Source: Sva-07 sp963828415 (GTDB lineage Bacteria > Actinomycetota > Acidimicrobiia > Acidimicrobiales > Ilumatobacteraceae). Taken from it: DNA of 64,000 bases. The translations under genes and the position numbers were made by a program. This document shows positions 33,966-42,644 of the stretch, piece after piece. The notes beneath the pieces are model-generated. The model did no database searches. It was not told where the DNA came from and saw nothing but the letters and a program-made list of their open reading frames with translations. The stretch lies in assembly GCA_963828415.1 (NCBI GenBank), contig CAWHEI010000009.1, positions 248,001-312,000 on the forward strand, read 5' to 3'. Position 1 is the first letter of the stretch. Each line of letters begins with the position of its first letter.

Positions 33966-35600
33966 TTAGACAGATGGCGCGTCGATGGCGTCGGACCGCA
34001 GCTGCTTGTAGTCGAGTTTCCCGTTTGCCGCTCGACCGATCGAGGAGACCGCGATCACCCGCTTGGGTGCCTTGTACGCGGCGAGTCGGGACTTGACGTG
34101 GGAGATCAACTCCGACGCGTCGACGACGTCGCCGGTGTGCGGTTCGACGAGTGCGGTGATCGCCTCGCCCCACTTCTCGTCGGGGACGCCGACCACGGCG
34201 ACGTCGGCCACGGTGGGGTGCAGCTTGAGGCATTCCTCGACCTCCTCGGGGTACACCTTCTCGCCGCCGGTGTTGATGCACTGGCTGCCTCGTCCGAGCA
34301 GCGTGACCGTGCCGTCGGCGTCGATGGTGGCGTAGTCACCGGGGATCGAGTAGCGCTCGCCGTCGATCACCACGAACGTCTGGGCCGACTTGGCTTCGTC
34401 CTTGTAATAGCCGATCGGCGTCCTCCCCGGGAGGGCGACCCGGCCGAGCTCACCGGAGCCCGGCACGACGTCGCGGCCCTCGTCGGTGATCACCCGGGTG
34501 GTCGGGCCGAGTTCGAACTTGGCGGTCTCGCCGGACGATTCCGCCGTGGTGGTGTTGCTCGCCATGCCGATCGCCTCGCTCGACCCGAGCGAATCGACCA
34601 TGATCAGCCGCGGGTTGTGACGCAGCAGACCTTCCTTCGATTCCTTCGACCACATCACTCCGGACGACACGATCACACGCAGCGTCGAGATGTCCCAACG
34701 ATCCGGCTCGGCGTCGAGCGCACGCAGGATCGGTTTCGCGAACGCATCGCCGACGATCGACGTCGAGTTGATGCCGTAACGCTGCACGGTGTCGAGGAAC
34801 TCCTCGGCGCTGAAGTGGCGGCCCTCCATCGTGGTGATCGAGCCGCCGACCATCAGGTTGCTGAGCGCGTTGAACAATCCCGTGCCGTGCATCAGCGGCG
34901 CCGCCGGCATGTTGCGCGGCCCGGCCTTCACGATCCGTTCCGCGACGGCGTCGAGGTCCTGCTCGGGCGGCATTCGCTTCTTGTTGTTGGCGTCGAGCAC
35001 GCCGAACAGGTCGTCCTGGCGCCACATGACGCCCTTGGGCATACCGGTGGTGCCACCGGTGTAGAGCAACAGCAGGTGGTCGCCGCTGCGTCCCCACGGA
35101 CCGCTGACGTTCTCGTCGGTGCCGGCAGTCGCGGCTGACTCGTAGGGCACCGCCCAATCGGGGCACGGGCCGCTCGCGTCGTCGACCCACAGCCAGGTCT
35201 GCACCTTGGGGACGCGATCGCGAATGGCGTTGCACTGCTCGGTGAACGTGCCGTGGAACACGACGGCCGTGGCGTCGGCGTTGTCCCACAGGTAGACGAG
35301 CTCGTCGGCGGCATAGCGGTAGTTCGTGTTGACGACGGCGAACCCGGCCTTGAATGCGGCAAAGACCGATTCGAGGTACTCGGGTCCGTTGTAGAGGTAC
35401 TGGGCGACCTTGTCCTGCTCGGCCGATTCCGGCCCCAACAGTGCCGCGGCGACGCCGTTGGCCCTCCGGTTGAACTCGGCCCACGTGTGCGCGCGGTCGC
35501 CCTGTTGTTGCGCGAGCGCGTCGGGGATCTGTTCGGTCACCGTCTCCCACAGGTCAGCGAAGTTCCAGCCGGCGTCGGTCCCTCGATCAGTCATGGTCAC
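33966..35600 (-). CDS. acyl-CoA synthetase (FadD-type, FadD19-like)
   Basis: A 544-aa AMP-dependent ligase. The P-loop-like AMP motif is LLLLYTGGTTGMPKGVMW, followed by the A5-type VDSLGSSEAIGM, GDYATIDADGTVTLLGRGS and the C-terminal lysine motif in SSIGRAANGKLDYKQLR. YTGGTTGMPKGVMWRQDDLF is close to the FadD19-type enzymes that activate steroid side chains in mycobacteria, but fatty-acid substrates are equally possible. GTG 35600 is favoured by TACGTT seven bases upstream (plus 35608-35613); ATG 35594 is the more conventional alternative. It is followed closely by the convergent-spaced HAD/GH65 pair, without obvious functional link. Confidence 0.93.
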   Translation of the reverse strand: MTMTDRGTDAGWNFADLWETVTEQIPDALAQQQGDRAHTWAEFNRRANGVAAALLGPESAEQDKVAQYLYNGPEYLESVFAAFKAGFAVVNTNYRYAADELVYLWDNADATAVVFHGTFTEQCNAIRDRVPKVQTWLWVDDASGPCPDWAVPYESAATAGTDENVSGPWGRSGDHLLLLYTGGTTGMPKGVMWRQDDLFGVLDANNKKRMPPEQDLDAVAERIVKAGPRNMPAAPLMHGTGLFNALSNLMVGGSITTMEGRHFSAEEFLDTVQRYGINSTSIVGDAFAKPILRALDAEPDRWDISTLRVIVSSGVMWSKESKEGLLRHNPRLIMVDSLGSSEAIGMASNTTTAESSGETAKFELGPTTRVITDEGRDVVPGSGELGRVALPGRTPIGYYKDEAKSAQTFVVIDGERYSIPGDYATIDADGTVTLLGRGSQCINTGGEKVYPEEVEECLKLHPTVADVAVVGVPDEKWGEAITALVEPHTGDVVDASELISHVKSRLAAYKAPKRVIAVSSIGRAANGKLDYKQLRSDAIDAPSV

Positions 35601-35625
35601 ACCGACGAACGTAGTCGCACGTCGC

Positions 35626-36219
35626 TCACACCGACGCAGCGTCGGTGACGACCATGCGGCCGCGGACGCCGACGATGATCAGCACGATCCCCGCTGCGAT
35701 CGCGGCGAGGCCCACGCCCATCAGGACGAAACTGATGATGCGGATCGACGACCGTTCGGGCGCCACGGTGACGAAGTACCCGGTTCGGACCACGGTGTCG
35801 GTGAACGAGCATGCGACTGTCGTCGGCCCGTCCGGTGCATCGAATCGCCCGATCGATGCGCCGAGATCGGTCTCGAGTGATCCGCTCTGGCGTGCTCCGC
35901 TGACATCGACGCTGGTGCCGTCGGCGAGCGTGACAGCACATGTCGTGATCGGCACCAACCGGTCGATGCTCTCGAATCCAGGCAGCTCGCGCAGCATCAC
36001 GATCGCGTAGGTGCCATCGTCGGCATCGAACGTGATCTCGGCAGGGAGTTCGGCGCGATCTTCGGCGGCCAGGATCTGCGTCGCTTGCTGACCGTATGCA
36101 AGGGCGCCGCCCGCGAGCAGCACGATGAGTCCGGCGACGCACAGTGCGATGCCGGCCCGGAACGGCCGGTCGCGCCGCTCCGTCGTGATCCGCTTCCTCG
36201 GCGAAACGGCGTTGGTCAC
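35626..36219 (-). CDS. membrane protein of unknown function with two transmembrane helices
   Basis: A 197-aa protein with an Arg-rich cytosolic start (RKRITTERRDRPFR), a transmembrane helix AGIALCVAGLIVLLAGGALA, an extracytoplasmic domain of about 110 residues holding two Cys (TTCAVTL and VACSFTD), and a second helix ISFVLMGVGLAAIAAGIVLI. The layout suggests an envelope sensor or structural protein; no family is recognised. Its GTG start overlaps the stop of the upstream gene by four bases (GTGA), so the two unknown proteins are made together. Confidence 0.72.
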   Translation of the reverse strand: MTNAVSPRKRITTERRDRPFRAGIALCVAGLIVLLAGGALAYGQQATQILAAEDRAELPAEITFDADDGTYAIVMLRELPGFESIDRLVPITTCAVTLADGTSVDVSGARQSGSLETDLGASIGRFDAPDGPTTVACSFTDTVVRTGYFVTVAPERSSIRIISFVLMGVGLAAIAAGIVLIIVGVRGRMVVTDAASV

Positions 36220-37202
36220 GGGCGGTTCTTGCGGGCCTGTTCGACGGCCTCGCCGAATGCCGCACCGAGTCGCCAGTCCTTCATCATGCGTGCCTGCCAG
36301 CCGGCTGCGGCAGCGGTGTAGGCGCCGGGCGGCACGCCATACTGCTCGGCGTACGCGTCGTACTCGGTGGGCTTGACGCGGTCTCGTTGCGTGCCCGCTT
36401 CGACCGCCACCCACATGTCGAACGTGACCCCGTCGATCGCATCGTGCCCGTCGGCCGATGCGGCGATCGGCCGATCGTCGGGAGCTGCCGACATCGTCGA
36501 GGCCGGGGCGCTCGTGCCGGTGAAGACGTTGCCGACAGAACCGAGGATCTCGGCCGGCGGCACGCCAATGCCGGGATCGGCCTCGGAGGCGCTGGCCCAG
36601 TCGATGACCACCTTGTCGAGCCGACCCGGATCGACCCACGCCGGGAGTTCGCGCCCGACCGCCGCGAGGTGGGTCGCGTAGAATGGGACGGTCACCTTCT
36701 TCAGCTCGGAGTCGTACTCGTCGAGGCCCTCTGGACGGACCACGATGCCCATGTCGAGGACGGACGTGAGCCCCATCATCGTGTCGCGGGTCCGAAGCTC
36801 TGAGATCGTCACGGTCGCGCGCACTCCCTTGGCCGCCTTCTTCAGTCCCAGTGTCTTGTCGAGAATGCCGCGTGCCGGCGGCTCCTTGAGCAGTGCCGAC
36901 ACCGGAGAACTCGATCCACCGCTGGTGGCAGGCCAATCGATCACGGCGCGGCCATCGAGGTGGAGCACCACCACGTCCATGCCCAGCCGCACGCCGACAT
37001 CGGGCTGGAGGTACTGCCGCACACCCGCCACGAACGGTGTCGACGTGAGCACCTCGACCGCGTACTCGTCGACGCGTCGGTCGCTCTCTCCCTCGCCGCC
37101 GCTGACCATCTCGACCTCGATGCCGACGATGCGGCCCGGGGCCCGTTCGCCGTTGTCGACGACCTTTTGGGGCTTGACCCCACCCAATCCGAACAGCCCC
37201 AC
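36216..37202 (-). CDS. hypothetical protein, co-translated with a membrane protein
   Basis: A 328-aa protein that I do not recognise. No signal peptide or membrane segment is seen. The N-terminal third is strand-rich (APGRIVGIEVEMV, EYAVEVLTSTPF, VRLGMDVVVLHLDGRAVIDW) and resembles a small beta-barrel; the C-terminus is helical (EYDAYAEQYGVPPGAYTAAAAGWQ). GTG 37202 was chosen because an AGGGGGG run (plus 37209-37215) lies six bases upstream; TTG 37208 abuts that run. TACACT (plus 37217-37222) is a plausible -10. The downstream gene overlaps by four bases. Confidence 0.7.
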   Translation of the reverse strand: MGLFGLGGVKPQKVVDNGERAPGRIVGIEVEMVSGGEGESDRRVDEYAVEVLTSTPFVAGVRQYLQPDVGVRLGMDVVVLHLDGRAVIDWPATSGGSSSPVSALLKEPPARGILDKTLGLKKAAKGVRATVTISELRTRDTMMGLTSVLDMGIVVRPEGLDEYDSELKKVTVPFYATHLAAVGRELPAWVDPGRLDKVVIDWASASEADPGIGVPPAEILGSVGNVFTGTSAPASTMSAAPDDRPIAASADGHDAIDGVTFDMWVAVEAGTQRDRVKPTEYDAYAEQYGVPPGAYTAAAAGWQARMMKDWRLGAAFGEAVEQARKNRP

Positions 37203-37232
37203 GACCAACCCCCCTGGTTGCGACGAGTGTAC

Positions 37233-38036
37233 TCAGCCTGGAGGACCCTGCTGGAGCCTGTCGTAGGCGGCGGTCACCGGCGAGTGCTCGGCCATGGCGT
37301 CCCACATCGACTCGATCCACCACGTTGCGCCGGCGTCGGCGTATGCGGCAGGGGAGTGCTCGGACATCGTGCCTTCGACGATGATGTCGACGTGGTCCGC
37401 CGGTCGATCGGCGTCGAGTTGCGCCCGGAGTAGGGCAACCTCGTCGAGGTGCGGTTGGCGGGCACCGCCCTCGCCATCGAGCACCTGCGGGATCACACCG
37501 TCCCAGCGCATCGCTCGGGCCATCGACGCCGGGCGTCCGAGCGCCCCGACGCACCAGATCGGAACTCTCGGCTGCTGCACCGTGTGGCCGATGGTGGGGA
37601 ACTCGGTCGGGGCCACCGTGTAGTGGGTGCCCTCGTACGCGAACGGCTGACCGCCCCACAGCCCACAGATGATGTCGAGCGTCTCGTCCATCAGCTCGGC
37701 GCGAATGCGACGGTCGCACTCCTCGCCGAAGGTGTCGAAGCCGGAGTCGACGGCCCCGAGGCCGACCGACAGTGTCACGCGTCCACTCGAGATCCGATCG
37801 ACCGTCGCGACCTGGCTGGCGAGCTCCCACGGCCGACGCCGCGACGGGGGTGTGAGCAGGGTGCCGATTCGGATCTTGGTGGTGCGTACCGCGGCGAGGC
37901 CGAGCGAGATCCATGCGTCGACGCCCCACACCGGCTCCCAGACGAACAGTCCGTCCCAGCCCGCGTCCTCGGCCGCGGCGGCGAGATCGCCGACATCCTC
38001 GGCGTCGCCCCAGGGGACCACGAAGCCGAACCTCAT
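37233..38036 (-). CDS. LLM-class flavin-dependent (F420-type) oxidoreductase
   Basis: A 267-aa luciferase-like TIM-barrel protein: MRFGFVVPWGD, GWDGLFVWEPVWG, RIGTLLTPPSRRRPWELASQ, ISSGRVTLSVGLGAVDSGF and the C-terminal VIPQVLDGEGG region. The GRVTLSVGLG-type block is typical of F420-dependent actinobacterial members. Reaction unknown. Residues towards the C-terminus are shorter than in full-length members (about 300-350 aa), but the barrel appears complete. ATG 38036 has TACGGT seven bases upstream (plus 38044-38049), consistent with a leaderless mRNA. It is divergent from the DinB-like gene. Confidence 0.88.
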   Translation of the reverse strand: MRFGFVVPWGDAEDVGDLAAAAEDAGWDGLFVWEPVWGVDAWISLGLAAVRTTKIRIGTLLTPPSRRRPWELASQVATVDRISSGRVTLSVGLGAVDSGFDTFGEECDRRIRAELMDETLDIICGLWGGQPFAYEGTHYTVAPTEFPTIGHTVQQPRVPIWCVGALGRPASMARAMRWDGVIPQVLDGEGGARQPHLDEVALLRAQLDADRPADHVDIIVEGTMSEHSPAAYADAGATWWIESMWDAMAEHSPVTAAYDRLQQGPPG

Positions 38037-38104
38037 GTCGCCGACCGTAGACCCTGGCGGGAACCCGTGCACGCGGACCCTGCGCGTCAGGTCAGAATCT
38101 GACC

Positions 38105-38122
38105 ATGAACGAGGAGCGATGA
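38105..38122 (+). CDS. five-codon leader ORF (MNEER) upstream of the DinB-like gene
   Basis: ATG 38105 opens five codons and a TGA that overlaps the next ATG (ATGA at 38119-38122). A CAGAAT box (38093-38098) ends six bases before it, the leaderless spacing used elsewhere, and the two GAG codons double as the ribosome-binding site for the next gene. Such a mini-ORF may serve to load ribosomes. Confidence 0.35.
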   Translation: MNEER

Positions 38123-38667
38123 CCGATCAGATCGTGCCCGACGACAAGGACTGGACCTGGGTGCTCGATCGCCCGTGTCCCGAGTGTGGCTTCGATGCCG
38201 GGTCGCTCGACGTCGGCATTGTCGGCGACCTGATCCGCACCACTGCTGCGTCGTGGGCCGCCGTGCTCGCTGGCGACGAGGCGTCGGTGCGCGCCCGCCC
38301 GGTTCCCGATCGCTGGTCGACGCTCGAATACGGGGCGCACGTCCGAGATGTGTTCGCGCTGTATCTCGAGCGACTCTCGATGATGCTCGACACCGACGAC
38401 CCGCTGTATCCGAACTGGGATCAGGACGAGACGGCCATCACCGCGCGATACGACCTCCAGGATCCTGCGACGGTCGCGGTCGAGCTGCAGGAGGGGGCCG
38501 AGGCGCTGGCGATTGCATTCGATGGGGTCGACGGAGCGCACTGGTCACGGCCCGGACGGCGCTCGGACGGGGCATCGTTCACCGTCGAATCGTTCGCCCG
38601 CTACATGATCCACGATCCGGTCCACCACCTCTGGGATTGCGGGGTCGACCTACAGTCGCACTCATGA
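38119..38667 (+). CDS. DinB-family protein (DinB_2-like)
   Basis: A 182-aa four-helix-bundle protein. The segments VGDLIRTTAASWAAVLAG, RPVPDRWSTLEYGAHVRDVF and FARYMIHDPVHHLWD carry the three His positions (first in EYGAHVRDV, last two in HDPVHH) that bind a metal in DinB/YfiT-like proteins. The family includes thiol-dependent S-transferases that use bacillithiol or mycothiol; the exact role here is open. The gene overlaps the following acyl-CoA dehydrogenase-like gene by four bases (ATGA), so they are coupled. Confidence 0.85.
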   Translation: MTDQIVPDDKDWTWVLDRPCPECGFDAGSLDVGIVGDLIRTTAASWAAVLAGDEASVRARPVPDRWSTLEYGAHVRDVFALYLERLSMMLDTDDPLYPNWDQDETAITARYDLQDPATVAVELQEGAEALAIAFDGVDGAHWSRPGRRSDGASFTVESFARYMIHDPVHHLWDCGVDLQSHS

Positions 38668-39797
38668 CATCTGTCGTTGTCGACGCCGCACGCGACCTCG
38701 CCGAGTTGATCGAAGCGAATGCCGATGACGGCGAGCGGATTCGACGCCTTCCGCTCGCATCGGTCAAGGCGTTGCGCGACGCGCAACTGTTCCGGCTGTG
38801 TGTCCCCGATGCGTACGGCGGCCCGGAAGTCGACCCGATGACGCTCGTCACGGCCATCGAGACGGTCGCCCGGAGCGACGGGGCAGCGGGCTGGTGCACG
38901 ATGATCGCCTCGACCACGTCCTCGATGGCGTCGTTGCTGCCCGCTGACGCGGCGGAGGAGATCTACGGCGATCGCACCTCGATCACGGGAGGCGTGTTCG
39001 CTCCCAACGGCAAGGGCGAGGCGGTCACCGTCGGCGGCGTCGACGGCTTCTCGGTGTCGGGGCGCTGGGCGTGGGGGAGCGGGACGCAGCACTGTCAGTG
39101 GGTGCTCGGTGGAGCGCTCTGTGACGACGGCACGTTTCGGCTCTGCTGGTTTCCCCAGTCATCGGTCACCTTCCACGACACCTGGTACACGTCCGGGATG
39201 CGCGGGTCGGGCTCGCTCGACTATTCGGTCGACGGCGTGTTCGTGCCGGCCAGTCGGACCATCCAGCCAGGTGTCACCCGTCCGGTGGTGCGAACGCCGT
39301 TGTCGCAGTTCCCGAATTTCACGCTGCTCGCCGCAGGAGTGTCCGCTGTGGGGCTCGGTGTGGCGCGTCGGGCGATCGACGAGCTCGTCGATCTCGCTCA
39401 GGGCAAGAAGCCGCAGTACTCGTCGAAGACACTGGCACAGAGCGGGTTCACGCAGGTGGAGCTCGCACGAGCCGAGGGCAAGCTGCGCGCCGCCCGGGCG
39501 TTCCTGCTCGACGAACTGCAGTCGGCGTGGGACGTCGCCGTCGCCGGCGACGAGGTCAGCGTCGAGGCCCGAACCGGGATCCGCCTCGCGGCGACGCACG
39601 CAGCGAGCGTCGGCGCCGAGGTGGCAGATGCGATGTTCACCCTCGCCGGCGGGACCGCGGTGTACGACACCAGCGCGCTCGGACGGTGCCTGCGCGACGC
39701 TCACGTCGTCACCCAGCACATCCAGACCGCTCCGAAGCTCAACGAGACGATCGGCAAGCTGCTGCTCGGCCTCGACGTCGACACCTCGATGTTCTGA
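38664..39797 (+). CDS. acyl-CoA dehydrogenase-fold flavoprotein (HsaA/DszC-type monooxygenase-like)
   Basis: A 377-aa protein with N-terminal helical domain (LPLASVKALRDAQLFRLCVP), a beta domain (GRWAWGSGTQHCQWVLGGAL) and a C-terminal Acyl-CoA_dh_2-type bundle (GTAVYDTSALGRCLRDAHVVTQH). The GWCTMIASTTSSM and FSVSGRWAWGSG blocks are typical of the HsaA/HpaB-like branch that uses reduced flavin to hydroxylate aromatic or steroid-ring substrates rather than dehydrogenating acyl-CoA. A reductase partner is not adjacent, although a nitroreductase-type flavoprotein lies two genes downstream. Confidence 0.85.
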   Translation: MTSVVVDAARDLAELIEANADDGERIRRLPLASVKALRDAQLFRLCVPDAYGGPEVDPMTLVTAIETVARSDGAAGWCTMIASTTSSMASLLPADAAEEIYGDRTSITGGVFAPNGKGEAVTVGGVDGFSVSGRWAWGSGTQHCQWVLGGALCDDGTFRLCWFPQSSVTFHDTWYTSGMRGSGSLDYSVDGVFVPASRTIQPGVTRPVVRTPLSQFPNFTLLAAGVSAVGLGVARRAIDELVDLAQGKKPQYSSKTLAQSGFTQVELARAEGKLRAARAFLLDELQSAWDVAVAGDEVSVEARTGIRLAATHAASVGAEVADAMFTLAGGTAVYDTSALGRCLRDAHVVTQHIQTAPKLNETIGKLLLGLDVDTSMF

Positions 39798-39822
39798 TGC
39801 GGTGTTGCAAGGGGCTGTGCTG

Positions 39823-40602
39823 ATGGAGACGATCCGCACCGAACGCGACGGCGATCTGCTGATCGTGACGATCGATCATCCCGCCTCGGCGATGAATGCC
39901 GTCGACGAGCAACTCCACCACGACCTGTGGGAGCTCTTCCGGCAGCTCGCCGCCGAGCGCGACGCCCGTGCGATCGTGCTCACCGGATCGGGGCGGGCGT
40001 TCTCCGCCGGCGGCGACATGTCGTGGTTCCCGGAGTTGCGACACCCCGACCGGTTGCACGCGCTGCGCCGTGAGGGCAAGCAGCTGATCTGGAACCTGCT
40101 CGACGTGGAGGTGCCGATCGTGTGTGCGCTCAACGGTCCAGCGGTCGGACTCGGCGCGTCGGTGGCACTGCTGTGCGACGTGATCGTGATGGCCGACACC
40201 GCAGCGATCATCGACCCGCACGTCCAGGTCGGCCTGGTCGCCGGCGACGGCGGCGCGGCGATCTGGCCGCTGCTGCTCGGGCCGCTCGCGGCGAAGCGGC
40301 ATCTGATGCTCGGCGAACCGCTGACCGCCGAGGTTGCATTGGCGATGGGAGTCGCGGCCGAGGTGTGTCCGGCCGATGAGGTCGCGGGGGCGGCACGCAG
40401 ATGGGCGCTGCGGCTCGCAGCTCAGCCGCCGCTCGCCGTCCAAGGCACGAAGATCGCCGTGAACGCGCAGATCAAGCAGGCGTTGCTGACGAGCTTCGAT
40501 GTGTCGATGGCACTCGAGATGAGCTGCTTCCATTCCGCCGATCACGCCGAGGCGGTCAGCGCCTTCGTCGACAAACGAACACCGAGATTCGAGGGACGAT
40601 GA
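39823..40602 (+). CDS. enoyl-CoA hydratase/isomerase family protein
   Basis: A 259-aa crotonase-fold protein: VTIDHPASAMNAVDEQL, GRAFSAGGDMSWF (oxyanion-hole Gly-Gly-Asp) and ALNGPAVGLGASVALLCDV (second oxyanion Gly). The usual first catalytic Glu of hydratases (in the GxxEx block) is replaced by VQVGLVAGDGGAAIWP, where the canonical Glu is also not evident, so the reaction may be an isomerisation or other crotonase chemistry. ATG 39823 lies 25 bases after the previous stop with AAGGGG (about 39808) upstream. The next gene overlaps its stop by four bases. Confidence 0.9.
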   Translation: METIRTERDGDLLIVTIDHPASAMNAVDEQLHHDLWELFRQLAAERDARAIVLTGSGRAFSAGGDMSWFPELRHPDRLHALRREGKQLIWNLLDVEVPIVCALNGPAVGLGASVALLCDVIVMADTAAIIDPHVQVGLVAGDGGAAIWPLLLGPLAAKRHLMLGEPLTAEVALAMGVAAEVCPADEVAGAARRWALRLAAQPPLAVQGTKIAVNAQIKQALLTSFDVSMALEMSCFHSADHAEAVSAFVDKRTPRFEGR

Positions 40603-41300
40603 CCGACGACGCCACTGATGCGAACCTGCCGACGATCGATGCGATCGAGGCCTTGATGACCACTCGGGCAATCCGTCGGTTCACCGACGAGCCCGTGAGC
40701 GACGAGGAGATCGCGATCTGTCTGCGGGCGGCGCAGCAGGCGCCGAGCGGTGGCAACGTCCAGCCGCAGCAGTACGTCGTGGTGACCGACCCGGAGAAGA
40801 AGGCCGAGGTCGCCGAGCTGTACCGATCGTCGTTCGACCGGTACGAGAAGTCGCTGCCCGATGCCTCGGCGTTCCGTGACGAAGCCCAGGCCGAGTCGTG
40901 GCGCAAGACCCGGGCGGCGAGCCGGCACCTGGCCGACCACGTCCAGGACGCTCCGGCGATTGTGTTCTTCCTACAGCCGATCATCCCGTGGACGCCGTCG
41001 GACGACGAGGGCCCCATGGACATCGGCCGCCTCGACGCGAGCGTGTACCCGGCGGTTCAGAACTTCTGCGTGGCCGCACGGGCGCTCGGCATCGGCACCT
41101 CGCTCACCACGGTGATCCGGATCCACGCCGCCGAGACTCTCGAGGTGCTCGGCGTGCCGGCCAACGACGACGGCAGCGCTCGCTTCGAGATCGCCGCGTG
41201 CATTCCGATGGGTCGCCCCGCCGGAAACTTCGGTGTCGCGCCGCGCAAACCCGCCAGCGCCGTCACCCACTGGAACACGTTCGGCGACCGCCGCCGCTGA
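40599..41300 (+). CDS. nitroreductase-family FMN oxidoreductase
   Basis: A 233-aa protein. FMN-binding residues are in MTTRAIRRFTDEPVS and AAQQAPSGGNVQPQQYVVV, and the C-terminal GRPAGNFGVAPRKP motif closes the flavin site. Such enzymes reduce nitro groups, quinones or flavins with NAD(P)H; here it may supply electrons to other steps of the operon, an inference. The start overlaps the hydratase stop (ATGA). A perfect 15-bp hairpin lies 23 bases after its stop. Confidence 0.9.
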   Translation: MTDDATDANLPTIDAIEALMTTRAIRRFTDEPVSDEEIAICLRAAQQAPSGGNVQPQQYVVVTDPEKKAEVAELYRSSFDRYEKSLPDASAFRDEAQAESWRKTRAASRHLADHVQDAPAIVFFLQPIIPWTPSDDEGPMDIGRLDASVYPAVQNFCVAARALGIGTSLTTVIRIHAAETLEVLGVPANDDGSARFEIAACIPMGRPAGNFGVAPRKPASAVTHWNTFGDRRR

Positions 41301-41323
41301 CCGATCGTGGTCCCCCGGACCCA

Positions 41324-41356
41324 GGTCTCCGGGAACCACGCTGGTTCCCGGAGACC
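41324..41356. repeat. perfect 15-bp hairpin, member of a dispersed GGTTCCC repeat family
   Basis: GGTCTCCGGGAACCA (41324-41338), loop CGC and TGGTTCCCGGAGACC (41342-41356) pair perfectly. An outer, less perfect stem (TGGTCCCCCG near 41308, CGGGGAACCA ending 41372) extends it. It follows the nitroreductase stop and may end transcription before the P450 gene. The core GGTTCCC-GAG recurs at 51.9 kb. Confidence 0.7.
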
Positions 41357-41397
41357 CGGGCTCGGGGAACCATGGTGCCGATCTGCGACGATGGGCC

Positions 41398-42591
41398 ATG
41401 ACCGCTGTCGAGTCCGATCGTCTCACCGTCGACCTGCTGGATCCGGCGCTCTACCAGCGAAACCCGCACGACGTGTGGGCATGGATGCGGGCGAACGAGC
41501 CCGTGTACCGCGACGCCCGCAACGGGCTGTGGGCGGTCACCCGCCACGCCGACCTGATGGACGTCGAGCGTCGCTCGACGGTCTTCCTGTCGGGCCAGGG
41601 GTATCGCGCCGTGTGGTCGCCCGAGGAGATCAACATGATCGCCCAGGACGACCCGCGCCACCGCCAGCAGCGCATGCTCGTCCAGCCGAAGCTCACCGGG
41701 AAGTCGGTGGCCCAACGCCAGGCCGAGATCGCCGCGCTGGTCACCGAGCTGATCGACGACGCGCTCGCCGCCGGCGACGAGATGGACGTGATCGAGGCGC
41801 TCGCCGGCCAGTTGCCGGCTCGGTTCACCGCTCGGATCCTCGGGTTCCCGGAGGAGATGTGGCCGCAGATCAAGAGCTGGTCCGAGCGCCTGATGCGCAC
41901 CGACATGCGCGACCGAGACGGTGAGGTGTTCCGTGACTTCATCGCCGCGAACATGGAGTTCGTCGGGGTGCTCGGCGAGATCGCGCCGAAGAAGCTGGCG
42001 GAGCCCGGCGACGATCTCATCAGCGTGTGGCTCCACTCGACGATCGACGGGCAGCCACTCCCGCCGGCGACCATCGTGCACGAAGTCGGCCTGTTCATCG
42101 CTGGTGGTGCCGAGACCACTCGCACCGCCATCAGCCACGGCCTGCACGCCTTCGCGCAGCACCCCGAGCAGTGGGATGCACTCGGTGCCGACCCCGACCT
42201 GGTGCCCGGTGCCGTCGAGGAAGTGCTGCGGTGGGTCACGCCACTCAACAACTTCTTCCGCCGTGCCGCCAGCGACGACCGAATCGGCGATCAGCCGGTC
42301 GAGCGTGGTGACCGGATCATCCTGTTGTACCCGTCGGCGAACCGTGACGAGGCGGTGTTCACCGATCCGTTCCGCTTCGACATCCATCGCAACCCGAACC
42401 CCCACGTGGCGTTCGGCTTCGGCACCCACCTCTGCATCGGCACCCACGTCGCCCGAGCGTCGCTCGCCGCCGTGTTCGGCCAGCTCAGCGAGCGCGTCAC
42501 CGACCTGCGTGTGGTCGAGGAACCGGTCGTCGAGGCGAACATCTTCGCCCGCGCGGTCCAGTCGTTCCGTCTCGGCTACACCGTGAGGTGA
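41398..42591 (+). CDS. cytochrome P450
   Basis: A 397-aa bacterial class I P450. Heme loop AFGFGTHLCIGTHVAR places the thiolate Cys at about residue 346; the I-helix oxygen-activating motif is AGGAETTRTAISH, and the K-helix EEVLRW gives E-x-x-R. It is soluble and needs a ferredoxin partner, not encoded nearby. The AGGAETT and NNFFRRA segments resemble CYP125/142-like and terpene P450s of actinobacteria, but the substrate is open. The ATG at 41398 is the only start after the hairpin repeat that keeps the N-terminus at P450 length. Confidence 0.94.
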   Translation: MTAVESDRLTVDLLDPALYQRNPHDVWAWMRANEPVYRDARNGLWAVTRHADLMDVERRSTVFLSGQGYRAVWSPEEINMIAQDDPRHRQQRMLVQPKLTGKSVAQRQAEIAALVTELIDDALAAGDEMDVIEALAGQLPARFTARILGFPEEMWPQIKSWSERLMRTDMRDRDGEVFRDFIAANMEFVGVLGEIAPKKLAEPGDDLISVWLHSTIDGQPLPPATIVHEVGLFIAGGAETTRTAISHGLHAFAQHPEQWDALGADPDLVPGAVEEVLRWVTPLNNFFRRAASDDRIGDQPVERGDRIILLYPSANRDEAVFTDPFRFDIHRNPNPHVAFGFGTHLCIGTHVARASLAAVFGQLSERVTDLRVVEEPVVEANIFARAVQSFRLGYTVR

Positions 42592-42644
42592 TGGCGATGG
42601 CTGCGTGAATTGCCGCCGCGCCCGACGGACTACCTTCGTGCGTC

